Origin: Hyphomicrobiaceae bacterium
GTDB lineage: Bacteria > Pseudomonadota > Alphaproteobacteria > Rhizobiales > Hyphomicrobiaceae
DNA length: 64,000 nucleotides
Reading direction: 5' to 3'
NCBI GenBank assembly: GCA_022844275.1
Contig: JALHMB010000004.1
Span: forward strand, 496,001-560,000
The notes below the pieces were generated by a model. It was not told where the DNA came from, searched no databases, and saw only the letters and a program-made list of their open reading frames with translations. Within the stretch, counting starts at the first letter, position 1; each line of letters starts with the position of its first letter. This document shows positions 26,676 through 37,795 of this stretch, one piece after another. The position numbers and the translations under genes were made by a program.

Positions 26676-28004
26676 TTATGTCAATGTCGGAAAGATGTCC
26701 CGATAGCCCATGGCGGCAGGATCGAAGAGAATGTCACTCGGCTTCAGCGGCCGAGCCAGCGCCAGTCCTTCGAGCGTGCGGCAGCGGGAAAGAGCCACAT
26801 AGGCCTGTCCATGGGCGAAGGTGCCACGGCCGAGGTCGATGTATACGCGATCGAGGGTAAGGCCCTGTGATTTGTGGATCGTCAGCGCCCAGGCGAGGCG
26901 CAGCGGGAACTGCTTGAAGGTGCCGGCGACAGTCTCGACGATCTTCTGCGCGGTCGTATCATACGCATAGCGGCGCGATTCCCACGTGACCGGCTCGACC
27001 TCGTGCTCCTTGCCGTCGACCTCGATCCACACGCGCTTTTCGTCGAGGCGGGAGATGCGCGCAATCGTGCCGTTGACCCAGCGGCGTTCGGAATCGTTGC
27101 GCAGCAGCATGACTTTGGCGCCGGCCTTGAGCATCAGCGTCGTGTCGGTCGGCTGCGCGCCCTGAGAGAACTCTCCGGTCATGGTGGCCGAAAACGTCAC
27201 CGTCGCGGCAGGGAGCGCATCGAGATAGGCCATGTTGATGCGGTTGGCGGCGGCATTGGTCGGCGTCAGGATGACGTAAGGCTCGCCCTCGGCGAGCGTG
27301 CGGATCGGCGCGACGCGAGAGTTGAGCAACTCGAGATGCTCCGGCTCCACGTCCCCGCCGCGGATGTGCGTCAGCACGTCGATCAGCGCCTCGTCGCTCT
27401 GGCGGAAGACGCGTGAGAGCTCGAGCAGATAGGTGCCGACGCCTTCGCGCAGCGCGCCGATGCTGAAAAAGAACGGTCCACCGTGCGTCTCTTCGAGGTG
27501 CGCCGCGACTTCCGCCTCCTGCACGACGGGCGGGAGCTGGTGCAGGTCGCCGAAGAGCACGAGGCGCACGCCGCCGAAAGGTTCGCGCGGGCGACCGCGG
27601 TTGATGCGCAGCGACTGGTCGATGGCCCACATGAGATCCGAGCGAACCATGGAGACCTCGTCGATGACGAGCATCTTCAGCTTTCGCATCACCGCGCCAT
27701 TGCGGCTGCGACGGATATCCTCGGGGTTAATGAGGCGCGGCGGCAGGCCGAAGAAGGAGTGGATCGTCTGGCCGCCGACGTTGACCGCCGCAAGCCCGGT
27801 CGGCGCGACGATGACGTGCTCTGCTTCGAGCATTTCACAAAGCGCGCGGAGCAGTGTCGATTTACCCGTGCCTGCGCGTCCGGTGACGAAGAGGTGGCCG
27901 CCGTCCTCGCTCAGATAGTCGAGCGCAGCATCGTATTCGGCCGTCGCGCCGAGATGGGACGGCCATTGGCGCTCAATTGGTCTGGCCGACAGTTCCTGCG
28001 CCAA
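26676..28004 (-). CDS. PIF1/RecD-like superfamily 1 helicase (AAA family ATPase)
   Basis: A protein of about 442 residues with Walker A GRAGTGKST (residues 42-50), Walker B LVIDEVSM, GGVRLVLFGDLHQLPPV, and the C-terminal helicase motifs LTIHKSQGLTLDRVYIDLG and GQAYVALSRC. This is the PIF1-like group of DNA helicases. An ATG-initiated frame would start at 28073, but its first 15 residues are a translation of a REP-like palindrome. A TTG at 28004 with AAAGGAA eight bases upstream is the better start. Start confidence is moderate. Confidence 0.8.
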   Translation of the reverse strand: MAQELSARPIERQWPSHLGATAEYDAALDYLSEDGGHLFVTGRAGTGKSTLLRALCEMLEAEHVIVAPTGLAAVNVGGQTIHSFFGLPPRLINPEDIRRSRNGAVMRKLKMLVIDEVSMVRSDLMWAIDQSLRINRGRPREPFGGVRLVLFGDLHQLPPVVQEAEVAAHLEETHGGPFFFSIGALREGVGTYLLELSRVFRQSDEALIDVLTHIRGGDVEPEHLELLNSRVAPIRTLAEGEPYVILTPTNAAANRINMAYLDALPAATVTFSATMTGEFSQGAQPTDTTLMLKAGAKVMLLRNDSERRWVNGTIARISRLDEKRVWIEVDGKEHEVEPVTWESRRYAYDTTAQKIVETVAGTFKQFPLRLAWALTIHKSQGLTLDRVYIDLGRGTFAHGQAYVALSRCRTLEGLALARPLKPSDILFDPAAMGYRDIFPTLT

Positions 28005-28023
28005 GAGTGTGTTCCTTTGCTTC

Positions 28024-28070
28024 TCCTTCTCCCCGTACTTCACGGGGAGAAGGTCGGGATGAGGGGCGGC
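28024..28070 (-). repeat. REP-like palindrome R4
   Basis: CTTCTCCCCGT and ACGGGGAGAAG pair around an ACTTC-type loop, followed by the inverted leader GTCGGGATGAGGGGCGG. It lies just 5' of the helicase gene and converges with R5. Confidence 0.8.
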
Positions 28071-28096
28071 CACACGCGCAGACGTTAGTGTATGTC

Positions 28097-28143
28097 GCCG
28101 CCCCTCACCCTGGCCCTCTCCCCGTGAGAACGGGGAGAGGGGA
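28097..28143 (+). repeat. REP-like palindrome R5
   Basis: Leader CGCCCCTCACCCTGG, then CCTCTCCCCGT and ACGGGGAGAGG around a GAGA-type loop. It is direct, next to the inverted R4, and lies 5 bp from the end of pdeM, between pdeM and the helicase gene. Confidence 0.8.
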
Positions 28144-28148
28144 AAATC

Positions 28149-28877
28149 TCAGTCACCATAGAGCTGGCGTGTGGCGACAGGATAGACGCCTTCCTGCCCG
28201 AGCATCCATACGCCGAAACCATCATTCCCGAAGAGCGGCTGGAAGGCCGCATCAAGCACGTTGAGGCCGCCCGTGAAGGCGCCGAATGCCGGCAGCACGA
28301 GCCGTAGGCGATTGCCGACGAAACAGGGGCGGCGCAGCGTGTGACCATAGAGCGAAAGACGCGCGGCCGGATGGAGATGGCCTGCGATCTCGTGTGTCGC
28401 ATGACCTTCGGTCGGCAGGTGGACGAGTCGCAGGCCGCCGACGGTGATCCCATCCACGACCTCGCCGCCGAGCTGGCGGCCGATCTCGGGGTCATGATTT
28501 CCGGTCACCCAGATCCAGCGTCGGTCCTCCTGCAGAATGCGCAGCGCTGCGAGGTCGCCGGCGGCAATGCGTTCGGCCGCGCCGCAATCATGCAGGCTGT
28601 CGCCGAGCGCGACGACGATCTCGGGATGGTAGCGCTCGATGGCGATCGCGAGGCGCTCGAGCGTCTCGCGCGTGTCATAGGGTGGCAGCAGCGTGCCGCG
28701 CGCGGCATGGGCCGACGCCTTCTCCAGATGCAGATCGGCGACGATCAGCATCCGCTCTCCCGGCCAGTACAGCGCCCCCGACATATCGGCCACGAGCTGC
28801 TTGCCGCAGATCGAGAGCGTCTGCGCGGCGGCATCGTCGATCCGCGCCCGCTCGGGGCTCAATGCAAGAACGCTCAT
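28149..28877 (-). CDS. pdeM: Ligase-associated DNA damage response endonuclease PdeM
   Basis: A 242-residue calcineurin-like metallophosphoesterase with motifs LIVADLHLEK, VALGDSLHD, WVTGNHDPE, and GHLHPAARLSLYGHTLRRPCFV. It matches PdeM, which usually lies with an Lhr-type helicase, an exonuclease and an ATP-dependent ligase in a DNA repair locus. Here it overlaps the helicase gene by 4 bp, with GGAGG before the ATG. The ligase and exonuclease are not in the window. Confidence 0.88.
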   Translation of the reverse strand: MSVLALSPERARIDDAAAQTLSICGKQLVADMSGALYWPGERMLIVADLHLEKASAHAARGTLLPPYDTRETLERLAIAIERYHPEIVVALGDSLHDCGAAERIAAGDLAALRILQEDRRWIWVTGNHDPEIGRQLGGEVVDGITVGGLRLVHLPTEGHATHEIAGHLHPAARLSLYGHTLRRPCFVGNRLRLVLPAFGAFTGGLNVLDAAFQPLFGNDGFGVWMLGQEGVYPVATRQLYGD

Positions 28878-31468
28878 CGGGCCTCCAGGTGTTCGGGACT
28901 GTGTTCGGGCTCGGCGGCTTCGGCGATCAATTCCTCGGCCGCCTCCTTGAGCAGGGCCTCGGCGGATGCGCCGATAACCGCCTCGCGGCCAAGCTCGACG
29001 ATCAGCGGCACGGCCAGCGGCGAGACGCGATCGAGGGCACTATGCCTGATTCTCCCCTTGATTCGCGCCAGGAAGCCGGCGAGGCGCTGGATATCCAGGA
29101 GCCCCGTCGCCGCATCCTGGTATGCGGCCTCGAGGAGAATGTGGTGGGGGTCGTGACGGCGCAATACGTCATAAATGAGGTTGGTCGAGACCGAGAGCTG
29201 GCGGCTGTTTTTCTTGTGCTTGGGCGCGCGCCTCTCGACCAGGCCGGCAATGACGGCGCAGGTGCGGAACGTGCGCCGCATGAGGCTCGTCTCGGCAAGC
29301 CAGGCTTCGAGGTCGTCGCCGAGCATGTCCTCGTCGAAGAGGCGGGCGAGATCGAGTTCGCCGTCGGCGAGCATCCGGCCGATGTCGCGGGCTGCCCAGA
29401 CGGAGAGTGCATAGTCGTTGGCGACGAAGCCGAGCGGCAGCGCACCGGCGCGATGCAGGCGGCGGGTGAGCAGCATCCCGAGCGTCTGATGTGCGATGCG
29501 CCCCTCGAAGGGGTAGATGGCGAGATAGTGACGCCCGCCGCGCGGAAAACTTTCGATGAGCACTTCGTCGGCAGCGGGGATCGTCGAGACGCGCTGCTGA
29601 ATCTCGAGCCAGTGCGCGACCGATGGCGGCAGGCTTCGCCAGTGCACGGGATCGGCGAGCATTCGTCTTACGCGCTCGGCTAGGTGGGTCGAGAGGGGGA
29701 ACTTGCCGCCGGGATAGCTCGGCACTTTCGGGTCCTTTGCATTGGAACGCGAGACAAGCAGCTCCTCGTCGGTCAGACCCTCCATGCGAAGGATGTAACC
29801 GGCAAAGGCAAAGGTATCCCCGGGGCTCAGCTCGGCGGCAAAATCCTCGTCGATCTCGCCGAGCATCCGCCCCCCCAACAGGCTCTGCGCCGAGCCAGGA
29901 CGCCGGCGGCGCGCGCTGACGAGGCGTACTTTGAGCAATGGCTTCTCGACGATGGTACCGACATTCATGCGGTACTGTTGCGCAAAACTCGGATGTGTCA
30001 GGCGCCAGCGGCCTTCGCTATCGGGCTTCAGGCGTGCAAAGCGCTCGTACTGGCGCAGCGCATAGCCGCCGGTCGCGACGAAATCGACGGCGCGGTCGAA
30101 ATCGACGCGCGAGAGATCCGTATAGGGCAGTGCCGTGCGGACTTCGGCGTGGAGCGCATCAGCGTGAAAAGGGCCTGCGCAGGCCGTGCCCAGAATGTGT
30201 TGTGCGAGCACATCCATGGTGCCCCTGCGGCGGATCACGGCATCCTGCTCGCCGGCGAGCGCGGCTTCGAGCGCGGCGCGGCATTCGAGCACCTCGAAGC
30301 GATTCGCCGGAACCAGGATCGCCTTAGAGGGCTCGTCGAGGCGGTGATTGGCGCGGCCGATACGCTGGATGAGGCGCGAGGCGCCCTTGGGCGCGCCGAG
30401 ATGGATGACGAGATCGACATCTCCCCAGTCGATACCGAGGTCGAGCGTCGAGGTGGCAACGACAGCGCGGAGCGCGCCGCGCGCCATGGCTGCCTCGACC
30501 TTGCGTCGCTGACCGACATCCAGCGAGCCGTGGTGAAGTGCGATGGGCAGGCTTTCCGTATTGGCCTTCCAGAGCTCCTGGAACATGAGCTCGGCTTGCA
30601 TACGCGTATTGACGAACAGCAGCGCGAGGCGATGACGCGAAATCGCTTCGAGCACGTCGGGGACAGCATAGCGCGCGGTATGACTCGCGATGGGCATGCC
30701 GCCCTCGGTCTCGATGATGCTGATCTCGGGCTTGGCACCGCCGTCGACTGTCACGATATCGGAGAGCTGGATCGCGTTGTCCGGCGTCATCTGCGGCGTC
30801 AGCCAGGCTCTGAGTTCGCTCGGCTGGGCGACCGTTGCCGAGAGGCCGATCGACATCAGGTCCGGCGCAAGCGTTCTGAGGCGCGCGATGTCGAGCGCGA
30901 GCAGGTCGCCGCGCTTGGAGGGGGCGAGCGCGTGCAGCTCATCGAGGATCAGCGTGTCGAGATCGCCGAAGATGTAGGCCGCATCCGGGCTCGCCAGTAG
31001 GAGAGCGAGCTGCTCCGGCGTCGTGAGCAGGATCTCGGGCGGGCTCAGCCGCTGGCGCTGGCGCTTGCTCGCCGGCGTGTCACCGGTGCGCGTCTCGACG
31101 CGGATGTCGAGGCTCATCTCGGCAATGGGCGAGAGCAGATTGCGCGCGATGTCGACGGCGAGCGCTTTCAGCGGTGAAATATAGAGCGTTCGCAGGCCGG
31201 CTGCTCGCGCCGGCTGCTCGCGCTTCGTGTGCAGCGAGACGAGGCTCGGCAGGAAACCGGCGAGCGTCTTGCCGGCGCCGGTCGGCGCGATGAGGAGCGT
31301 CGAGCGGCGGGCCTCGGCCTGGGCGAGCAGGGTGAGCTGGTGCGGGCGCGGCTGCCAGCCTTTGGCGCGGAACCAGCCGGCGAACGGCTCGGGCAGCACG
31401 ACCGCGGGTTCGGCCTTGCTACGTGGCCGCGTCGAGCTCAGGGGCCGGGATTTGGGGCGCGCGCGCAT
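28874..31468 (-). CDS. Ligase-associated DNA damage response DEXH-box helicase (Lhr family)
   Basis: An 864-residue superfamily 2 helicase. Walker A is APTGAGKT (residues 61-68), the DEXH box is LDELHAL, motif III is GLSATV, then LHHGSLD, VVATSTLDLGIDWGDVDLVIHLG and QRIGRANHR. The remaining 400 residues are the Lhr-specific winged helix and C-terminal region. It sits directly upstream of pdeM with a 4-bp overlap, the standard pair of the ligase-associated damage response set. No good ribosome binding site is seen at 31468; an N-terminal basic stretch of about 20 residues may be optional. Confidence 0.9.
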   Translation of the reverse strand: MRARPKSRPLSSTRPRSKAEPAVVLPEPFAGWFRAKGWQPRPHQLTLLAQAEARRSTLLIAPTGAGKTLAGFLPSLVSLHTKREQPARAAGLRTLYISPLKALAVDIARNLLSPIAEMSLDIRVETRTGDTPASKRQRQRLSPPEILLTTPEQLALLLASPDAAYIFGDLDTLILDELHALAPSKRGDLLALDIARLRTLAPDLMSIGLSATVAQPSELRAWLTPQMTPDNAIQLSDIVTVDGGAKPEISIIETEGGMPIASHTARYAVPDVLEAISRHRLALLFVNTRMQAELMFQELWKANTESLPIALHHGSLDVGQRRKVEAAMARGALRAVVATSTLDLGIDWGDVDLVIHLGAPKGASRLIQRIGRANHRLDEPSKAILVPANRFEVLECRAALEAALAGEQDAVIRRRGTMDVLAQHILGTACAGPFHADALHAEVRTALPYTDLSRVDFDRAVDFVATGGYALRQYERFARLKPDSEGRWRLTHPSFAQQYRMNVGTIVEKPLLKVRLVSARRRRPGSAQSLLGGRMLGEIDEDFAAELSPGDTFAFAGYILRMEGLTDEELLVSRSNAKDPKVPSYPGGKFPLSTHLAERVRRMLADPVHWRSLPPSVAHWLEIQQRVSTIPAADEVLIESFPRGGRHYLAIYPFEGRIAHQTLGMLLTRRLHRAGALPLGFVANDYALSVWAARDIGRMLADGELDLARLFDEDMLGDDLEAWLAETSLMRRTFRTCAVIAGLVERRAPKHKKNSRQLSVSTNLIYDVLRRHDPHHILLEAAYQDAATGLLDIQRLAGFLARIKGRIRHSALDRVSPLAVPLIVELGREAVIGASAEALLKEAAEELIAEAAEPEHSPEHLEAR

Positions 31469-31531
31469 TGCCGTGAGCTTAGCACGGCAGTGTGCAAGTC
31501 TACTGCGGCGATTGGTGAGCTGGCGCTCCCC

Positions 31532-32434
31532 TTAGCCCTTCATCTTCGGGTCGAGCCAGTCGCGCAGGCTGTCGCCGAAGAGGTTGAAGGCGAAGACGGC
31601 GAGCGTGATCGCGAGGCCGGGGAACAGGATCATCCACGGCGCGGCCTTGTAGAAATCGGCGGAGGCGCCGGACAGCATGAGACCCCAGGCTGGTGTCGGC
31701 TCGGTAACGCCGAGGCCGAGGAAGGAAAGGCTTGCCTCGAGCAGAATGGCCTGGGCGATGAATGCCGTGACCATGACGAGGTAGGGCGCCACGATGTTCG
31801 GCGCGATGTGACGCAGGATAATGCGGGCGTCGCTATAGCCGGCCGCGCGGGCGGCGTCGATGTACGGCATCTGAGCGATCGACAGGGTCGATGATCGGGC
31901 GATGCGGGCCATCTTCGGCACCATCGGGAGGGCAATGGCGATGATCAAGTTCGCGTCGATGCCGAACCAGAGATTCTTCCCGAGCACCGCGACGACGACC
32001 ATGGCCAGCACGATGATCGGGAAGGCCAGCATGATATCGACGATACGCTGGATGATGTTGTCGATGCGGCCCCCGAAATAGCCGGACGTGGCGCCGATGA
32101 GCGCGCCGGCGGTGCAGCCGACGAAGGCGGAGAGAATGCCGACGGCCATGGCCGTGCGGGCGCCGTACACGAGGCGCGAGAAGACGTCGCGCCCGTACTG
32201 GTCGGTGCCCATGGGATGCTCGGCGCTCGGGGCCGTTAGCATGGCGGCGAAGTCGATCTCTTCGGGATGGAAGGGCGAGATCCAGTAGGCGCCGATCGCC
32301 AGTCCAAAATAGGCGAGGATGATCAGGAAGCCGACAAAGCCGAGCGGCTGCTTGCGGATGAAGTGCAGCACCGGATTGGGACGACGAGGGCGTGCCCGGG
32401 CAATTGTTGATGGTGTGAGGGCAACGTCGGCCAT
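31532..32434 (-). CDS. Peptide/nickel-type ABC transporter permease (DppC-like)
   Basis: A 300-residue inner-membrane permease with six predicted helices and the inner-membrane component motif around ARAAGYSDARIILRHIAPN. The N terminus has the OppC-type segment (MGTDQYGRDVFSRLVYGARTAM). It is last in the operon SBP-DppB-DppC; GGGAGA precedes the ATG. The substrate is likely a peptide or other small oligomer. Confidence 0.9.
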   Translation of the reverse strand: MADVALTPSTIARARPRRPNPVLHFIRKQPLGFVGFLIILAYFGLAIGAYWISPFHPEEIDFAAMLTAPSAEHPMGTDQYGRDVFSRLVYGARTAMAVGILSAFVGCTAGALIGATSGYFGGRIDNIIQRIVDIMLAFPIIVLAMVVVAVLGKNLWFGIDANLIIAIALPMVPKMARIARSSTLSIAQMPYIDAARAAGYSDARIILRHIAPNIVAPYLVMVTAFIAQAILLEASLSFLGLGVTEPTPAWGLMLSGASADFYKAAPWMILFPGLAITLAVFAFNLFGDSLRDWLDPKMKG

Positions 32435-32448
32435 GGTGGGTCTCCCGC

Positions 32449-33402
32449 TCAGTTAAGGCGGATGCGCGGATCGAGCCATGCATAGAGCAGGTCGACCACG
32501 AGATTGACGAGGATGAATGTCACGGCAATCAGGAGCACGAGGCCCTGGATCAGCGTGAAATCGCCACGGGTTGTGGCGTCGACGAAGAGCTTGCCGATGC
32601 CGTTGATGTTGAACACTTGCTCGGTCACGACGAGACCGCCGATGAGGAAGGCAAACTCGAGCCCGATGACCGTGACGACCGGCAGCATGGCATTGCGCAT
32701 GGCATGGCGGCGCGTAATTATGCGACGAAAGACACCTTTCGCGCGCGCCGTGCGGATGTAGTCCTCGCGCATGACCTCGAGCAGCGCCGAGCGCATCATG
32801 CGCGTCGCAACTGCGGCATAGCGATAGCCGACGGAAAGCGCCGGCCAGAAGAGCGCAGCGAGATTGGCCATGGGATTCTCGAAGATCGAGACGTAGCCAA
32901 TCTGAGGTAGCCAGCCGAATATGGTGATCAAGCTCATGACAATGATCATGCCAAGCCAGAAGCTCGGTATGGCGAGCCCGGAGACGGCCAGCACGCGCAC
33001 CGTGTAGTCGATCCAGGTATCTCGATAGAGCGCGGATATGGTGCCTAAGGGTATGGCTATGAATACTGCGATCAGCGTCGCCATGATCGCGATCTGCAGC
33101 GATACCGGAAAGCGGATCATGATCTCGTTGACCACCTTGTCGCCTGTCCAGAGCGACTTGCCGAGATCGAAGTGTGCAAGCCCCCACATGTAGTCGACGA
33201 ACTGGTAGCCGATCGATTTGTCGAGGCCGAGCCGCTTGCGCTCGGCGATGATGGCGTCCTCGCTGACCGCGACGCCGTCGGCGCGGAGTTTCACGACGAC
33301 CACGTCACCTGGCATCACGCGGATGAGGAAGAAGACGGCGACGGCCACCCCGATCAATGAAGGGATGACGAGCAGCAGGCGCCTGATGATGTAGCCGGTC
33401 AT
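32449..33402 (-). CDS. Peptide/nickel-type ABC transporter permease (DppB-like)
   Basis: A 317-residue permease beginning MTGYIIRRLLLVIPSLIGVAVAVFFL and carrying the coupling-helix motif YIRTARAKGVFRRIITRRHAMRNAMLPVV. It forms the membrane channel with the DppC-like subunit, which starts 14 bp downstream. GGAAG precedes the start. A hairpin separates it from the upstream substrate-binding protein gene. Confidence 0.9.
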   Translation of the reverse strand: MTGYIIRRLLLVIPSLIGVAVAVFFLIRVMPGDVVVVKLRADGVAVSEDAIIAERKRLGLDKSIGYQFVDYMWGLAHFDLGKSLWTGDKVVNEIMIRFPVSLQIAIMATLIAVFIAIPLGTISALYRDTWIDYTVRVLAVSGLAIPSFWLGMIIVMSLITIFGWLPQIGYVSIFENPMANLAALFWPALSVGYRYAAVATRMMRSALLEVMREDYIRTARAKGVFRRIITRRHAMRNAMLPVVTVIGLEFAFLIGGLVVTEQVFNINGIGKLFVDATTRGDFTLIQGLVLLIAVTFILVNLVVDLLYAWLDPRIRLN

Positions 33403-33438
33403 GAGCTTCCGATTCTGGCCGAGCGAAGTTCAGTTGAT

Positions 33439-33466
33439 CCCCTCTCTCCGCTTATGGAGAGAGGGG
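33439..33466 (-). repeat. Intercistronic hairpin (REP-like R7)
   Basis: Perfect 11-bp stem CCCCTCTCTCC / GGAGAGAGGGG with a 6-nt loop, between the substrate-binding protein gene and the DppB-like gene. No T-tract follows on the transcribed strand, so it is more likely a transcript-stabilising or processing hairpin than a terminator. Confidence 0.7.
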
Positions 33467-33476
33467 ACGGGTTCGC

Positions 33477-35057
33477 CTATTCGTCGAGCCAGACGTGGGT
33501 CAACTGCTGGCCGGTGAAGTGGCTCGGCGTGAGTTCCCAGCCCTTCACCTTCGCGTTGTTGACGACGATGCGCTGATACCAGAGCAGCGGGATATTATAG
33601 GCTTGGCTCAGAACATACTTTTCGAGATCGTTCACGACCTTGAGACGGGCCGTCGGATCGACCATGCCGGACTGCTGCGTGTACATGTCGTCGATCTTGG
33701 TATCGGTGTGTCGCGAGTAGGCGATCGCGGACACTTTCTTACTCAGCAGCGTGTTGTACTGAGCGTTCGGGTCGTCGGTGAAGTCCGAGATGTTCTGCAC
33801 GCAGACATCGAAGTTGCCGCTCTCCATGCCGTCGTACCAGAGCTTGGTCTCGACCTGCACGTGCTCGGTCTCGACGCCGATACGACGCCACTGGTCGATG
33901 GCGAAGATGCCGGCCGGCGTGAAGGGCTGCGCGATCGTGCGGTTGAGCAGCTTCACCTTCAGATTGCTGACGCCGGCCTCCTTGAGCAGGCGCTTTGCCT
34001 CCTCGCGCGACTTGTTGATGTCCGGCCAGAAGCCCGGAATCTTTTTCAGCTCTTCATCTGAGATCGAGAAGGGTGAGCCAGGTCGGAAGACGCCGCTCAC
34101 GCCCTTGATCAGTGACACCTTGCCGAGGCTTTCCGAGCCGCCCCAGCGGTCGATGGCGAGCGTCAAAGCTTGACGAACACGCACGTCGTCGAACGGCTTC
34201 TTCTCGGTGTTGAAGGAGAGGAGGATGTTGGTCACCCACGGCCCTTCCATGACCGTGACCTTGTCCTTCATCGCGGCGACGAGCTGATCACGCTCCTGCG
34301 GTGTGCGCCCGCGGAACTCTGCGTCGAACTGGCCGCCTTGCATGCCCGCGACGACCGCCGTGCCGCGCACGAAGAAGAGGCGGTATCCGTCGAGGTAGGG
34401 CCTCGGCTTATCCCAGTAGTCCTCGAAGCGGGTTGCGACCCAATGCGAGCCCTTCACGTACTCCACGAACTTGAAAGCGCCCGTGCCCATGACCTCCTTG
34501 GAAGGATATGTCGGATCCTTGGCGAGCTTGGCGGCGCTGTAGACGCAGTTGAAGGGCGAGCCGAAATGCAAAATCATCGATGCATTGGGTTGCTTCAACT
34601 TGAAGACGACCGTGTAGTCGTCAGGCGTCGTGATTTCCTTGATGTCCTGGTGCACGGCCTTGCGCGAGGAGACCACGCCTTCGGGCGGGTTCACGATGCG
34701 CTCATAGGTGGCCTTGATGTCCGCCGAGGAGAAGGGCGAGCCGTCATGCCACTTCACGCCGCGGCGTAGCTTGAAGGTGTAGGTCAGTCCGTCCGGCGAG
34801 ATCTCCCACGATTCGGCGAGATCGCCCTCGATCCTCGACTTGTCGTGCGGGCCGACGATTTTGAGCAAAGTCGAGTACTGCGGCACGACCGGATGGATCA
34901 TGGCGAACGTCGTCGTGCCGTGACAGTCGGTTGTGGGCGGCTCGGCGACTGATGCGAACTTCAGAATGCCGCCGCGCTTGGGCGTCTCGGCGGTGGCTGG
35001 CGCCGCGGCCAGCGTCATAGCAGCCAGGGCAATAGCCAGACTTGTCGTGCTTCTCAT
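33477..35057 (-). CDS. ABC transporter substrate-binding protein, family 5 (peptide/nickel type)
   Basis: A 526-residue periplasmic binding protein with a signal peptide ending at AAAPATAETPKRGG. Family 5 marks include LAESWEISPDGLTYTFKLRRGVKWHDGSPFSSADIKATYERI, DDVRVRQALTLAIDR and GVETEHVQVE. It captures the substrate for the permease pair downstream. The start at 35057 has GGAGG eight bases upstream and places the signal peptide at the N terminus; an ATG-like codon 24 bp upstream lacks this. The specificity cannot be read from sequence. Confidence 0.9.
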   Translation of the reverse strand: MRSTTSLAIALAAMTLAAAPATAETPKRGGILKFASVAEPPTTDCHGTTTFAMIHPVVPQYSTLLKIVGPHDKSRIEGDLAESWEISPDGLTYTFKLRRGVKWHDGSPFSSADIKATYERIVNPPEGVVSSRKAVHQDIKEITTPDDYTVVFKLKQPNASMILHFGSPFNCVYSAAKLAKDPTYPSKEVMGTGAFKFVEYVKGSHWVATRFEDYWDKPRPYLDGYRLFFVRGTAVVAGMQGGQFDAEFRGRTPQERDQLVAAMKDKVTVMEGPWVTNILLSFNTEKKPFDDVRVRQALTLAIDRWGGSESLGKVSLIKGVSGVFRPGSPFSISDEELKKIPGFWPDINKSREEAKRLLKEAGVSNLKVKLLNRTIAQPFTPAGIFAIDQWRRIGVETEHVQVETKLWYDGMESGNFDVCVQNISDFTDDPNAQYNTLLSKKVSAIAYSRHTDTKIDDMYTQQSGMVDPTARLKVVNDLEKYVLSQAYNIPLLWYQRIVVNNAKVKGWELTPSHFTGQQLTHVWLDE

Positions 35058-35129
35058 TTTCGGTTTCCTCCAGAGCGTCAATTTTCTGTTCGCGGCGCTT
35101 TGTGATGTGCGCCGTTCTTCGGTAGCGAT

Positions 35130-37160
<2,031 letters not shown>

Positions 37161-37255
37161 CCCCGCGCTGGCCTCGATGCCTGCGGTCTTTGCGACTTCG
37201 TCTTGCAACACGGCCCCCACGCCAATCCGAGGCTGGCGCGCGGGCTCAGCCGTGA

Positions 37256-37624
37256 CTAAGTCCGGACTATTGTCGGCGAACAATGGGGGGCGTTCAAGGC
37301 TTCTGTGCCATCTATTTCTTCCGCAGTGCAGCAAGCATTGCTGTTATCCCAGGTGTGCAGTGCGGCATCTGTCCGAGAGCGCAGTAATTCGAAGAGCTTC
37401 AGGTTCGGGCAGAAGTCCGGCGTATCCTGCGTTCGCGCTTCATGCTCGAGCCATCGCCAGCACTCATCGGCTGCAATGCAAAACAGGCAGCGCTTACGTG
37501 CTTCGGCGTAGGCCTCGCCCTGCGCCAGTCGGACAAAGGCGAGCGGTTCGACGCCGAGGCGATCCATCATGCGGTGCAGGCGTACGGCCTGATGCTCTAC
37601 GCGACGGTACATTGGCCAGTCCAT
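37256..37624 (-). CDS. DUF6455 family protein
   Basis: A 122-residue protein with MMDRLGVEPLAFVR, CLFCIAADECWRWL and DTPDFCPNLKLFELLR. The Cys-x-x-Cys...Cys and PDFCPN pattern is that of DUF6455, whose conserved cysteines suggest metal or iron-sulfur binding. Function is unknown. It is the first gene of the minus-strand transporter cluster, about 95 bp before the ATPase start, but could have a separate transcript. Confidence 0.7.
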   Translation of the reverse strand: MDWPMYRRVEHQAVRLHRMMDRLGVEPLAFVRLAQGEAYAEARKRCLFCIAADECWRWLEHEARTQDTPDFCPNLKLFELLRSRTDAALHTWDNSNACCTAEEIDGTEALNAPHCSPTIVRT

Positions 37625-37795
37625 CGCCAGCCTCCTTCGATCAAGGCATTCGCGACGCTATCGAAGAGAGCCATGGCCACGCCTGTCATTGATGCAGATC
37701 AAGGGCGCGGCGAAGCGCCGTTGCGACGACCGTGCGACTTGACGTCTAATTCACGTGGAGGCGCGCCAAGCGCCGCAGATCGAGGGAGATCGCCC

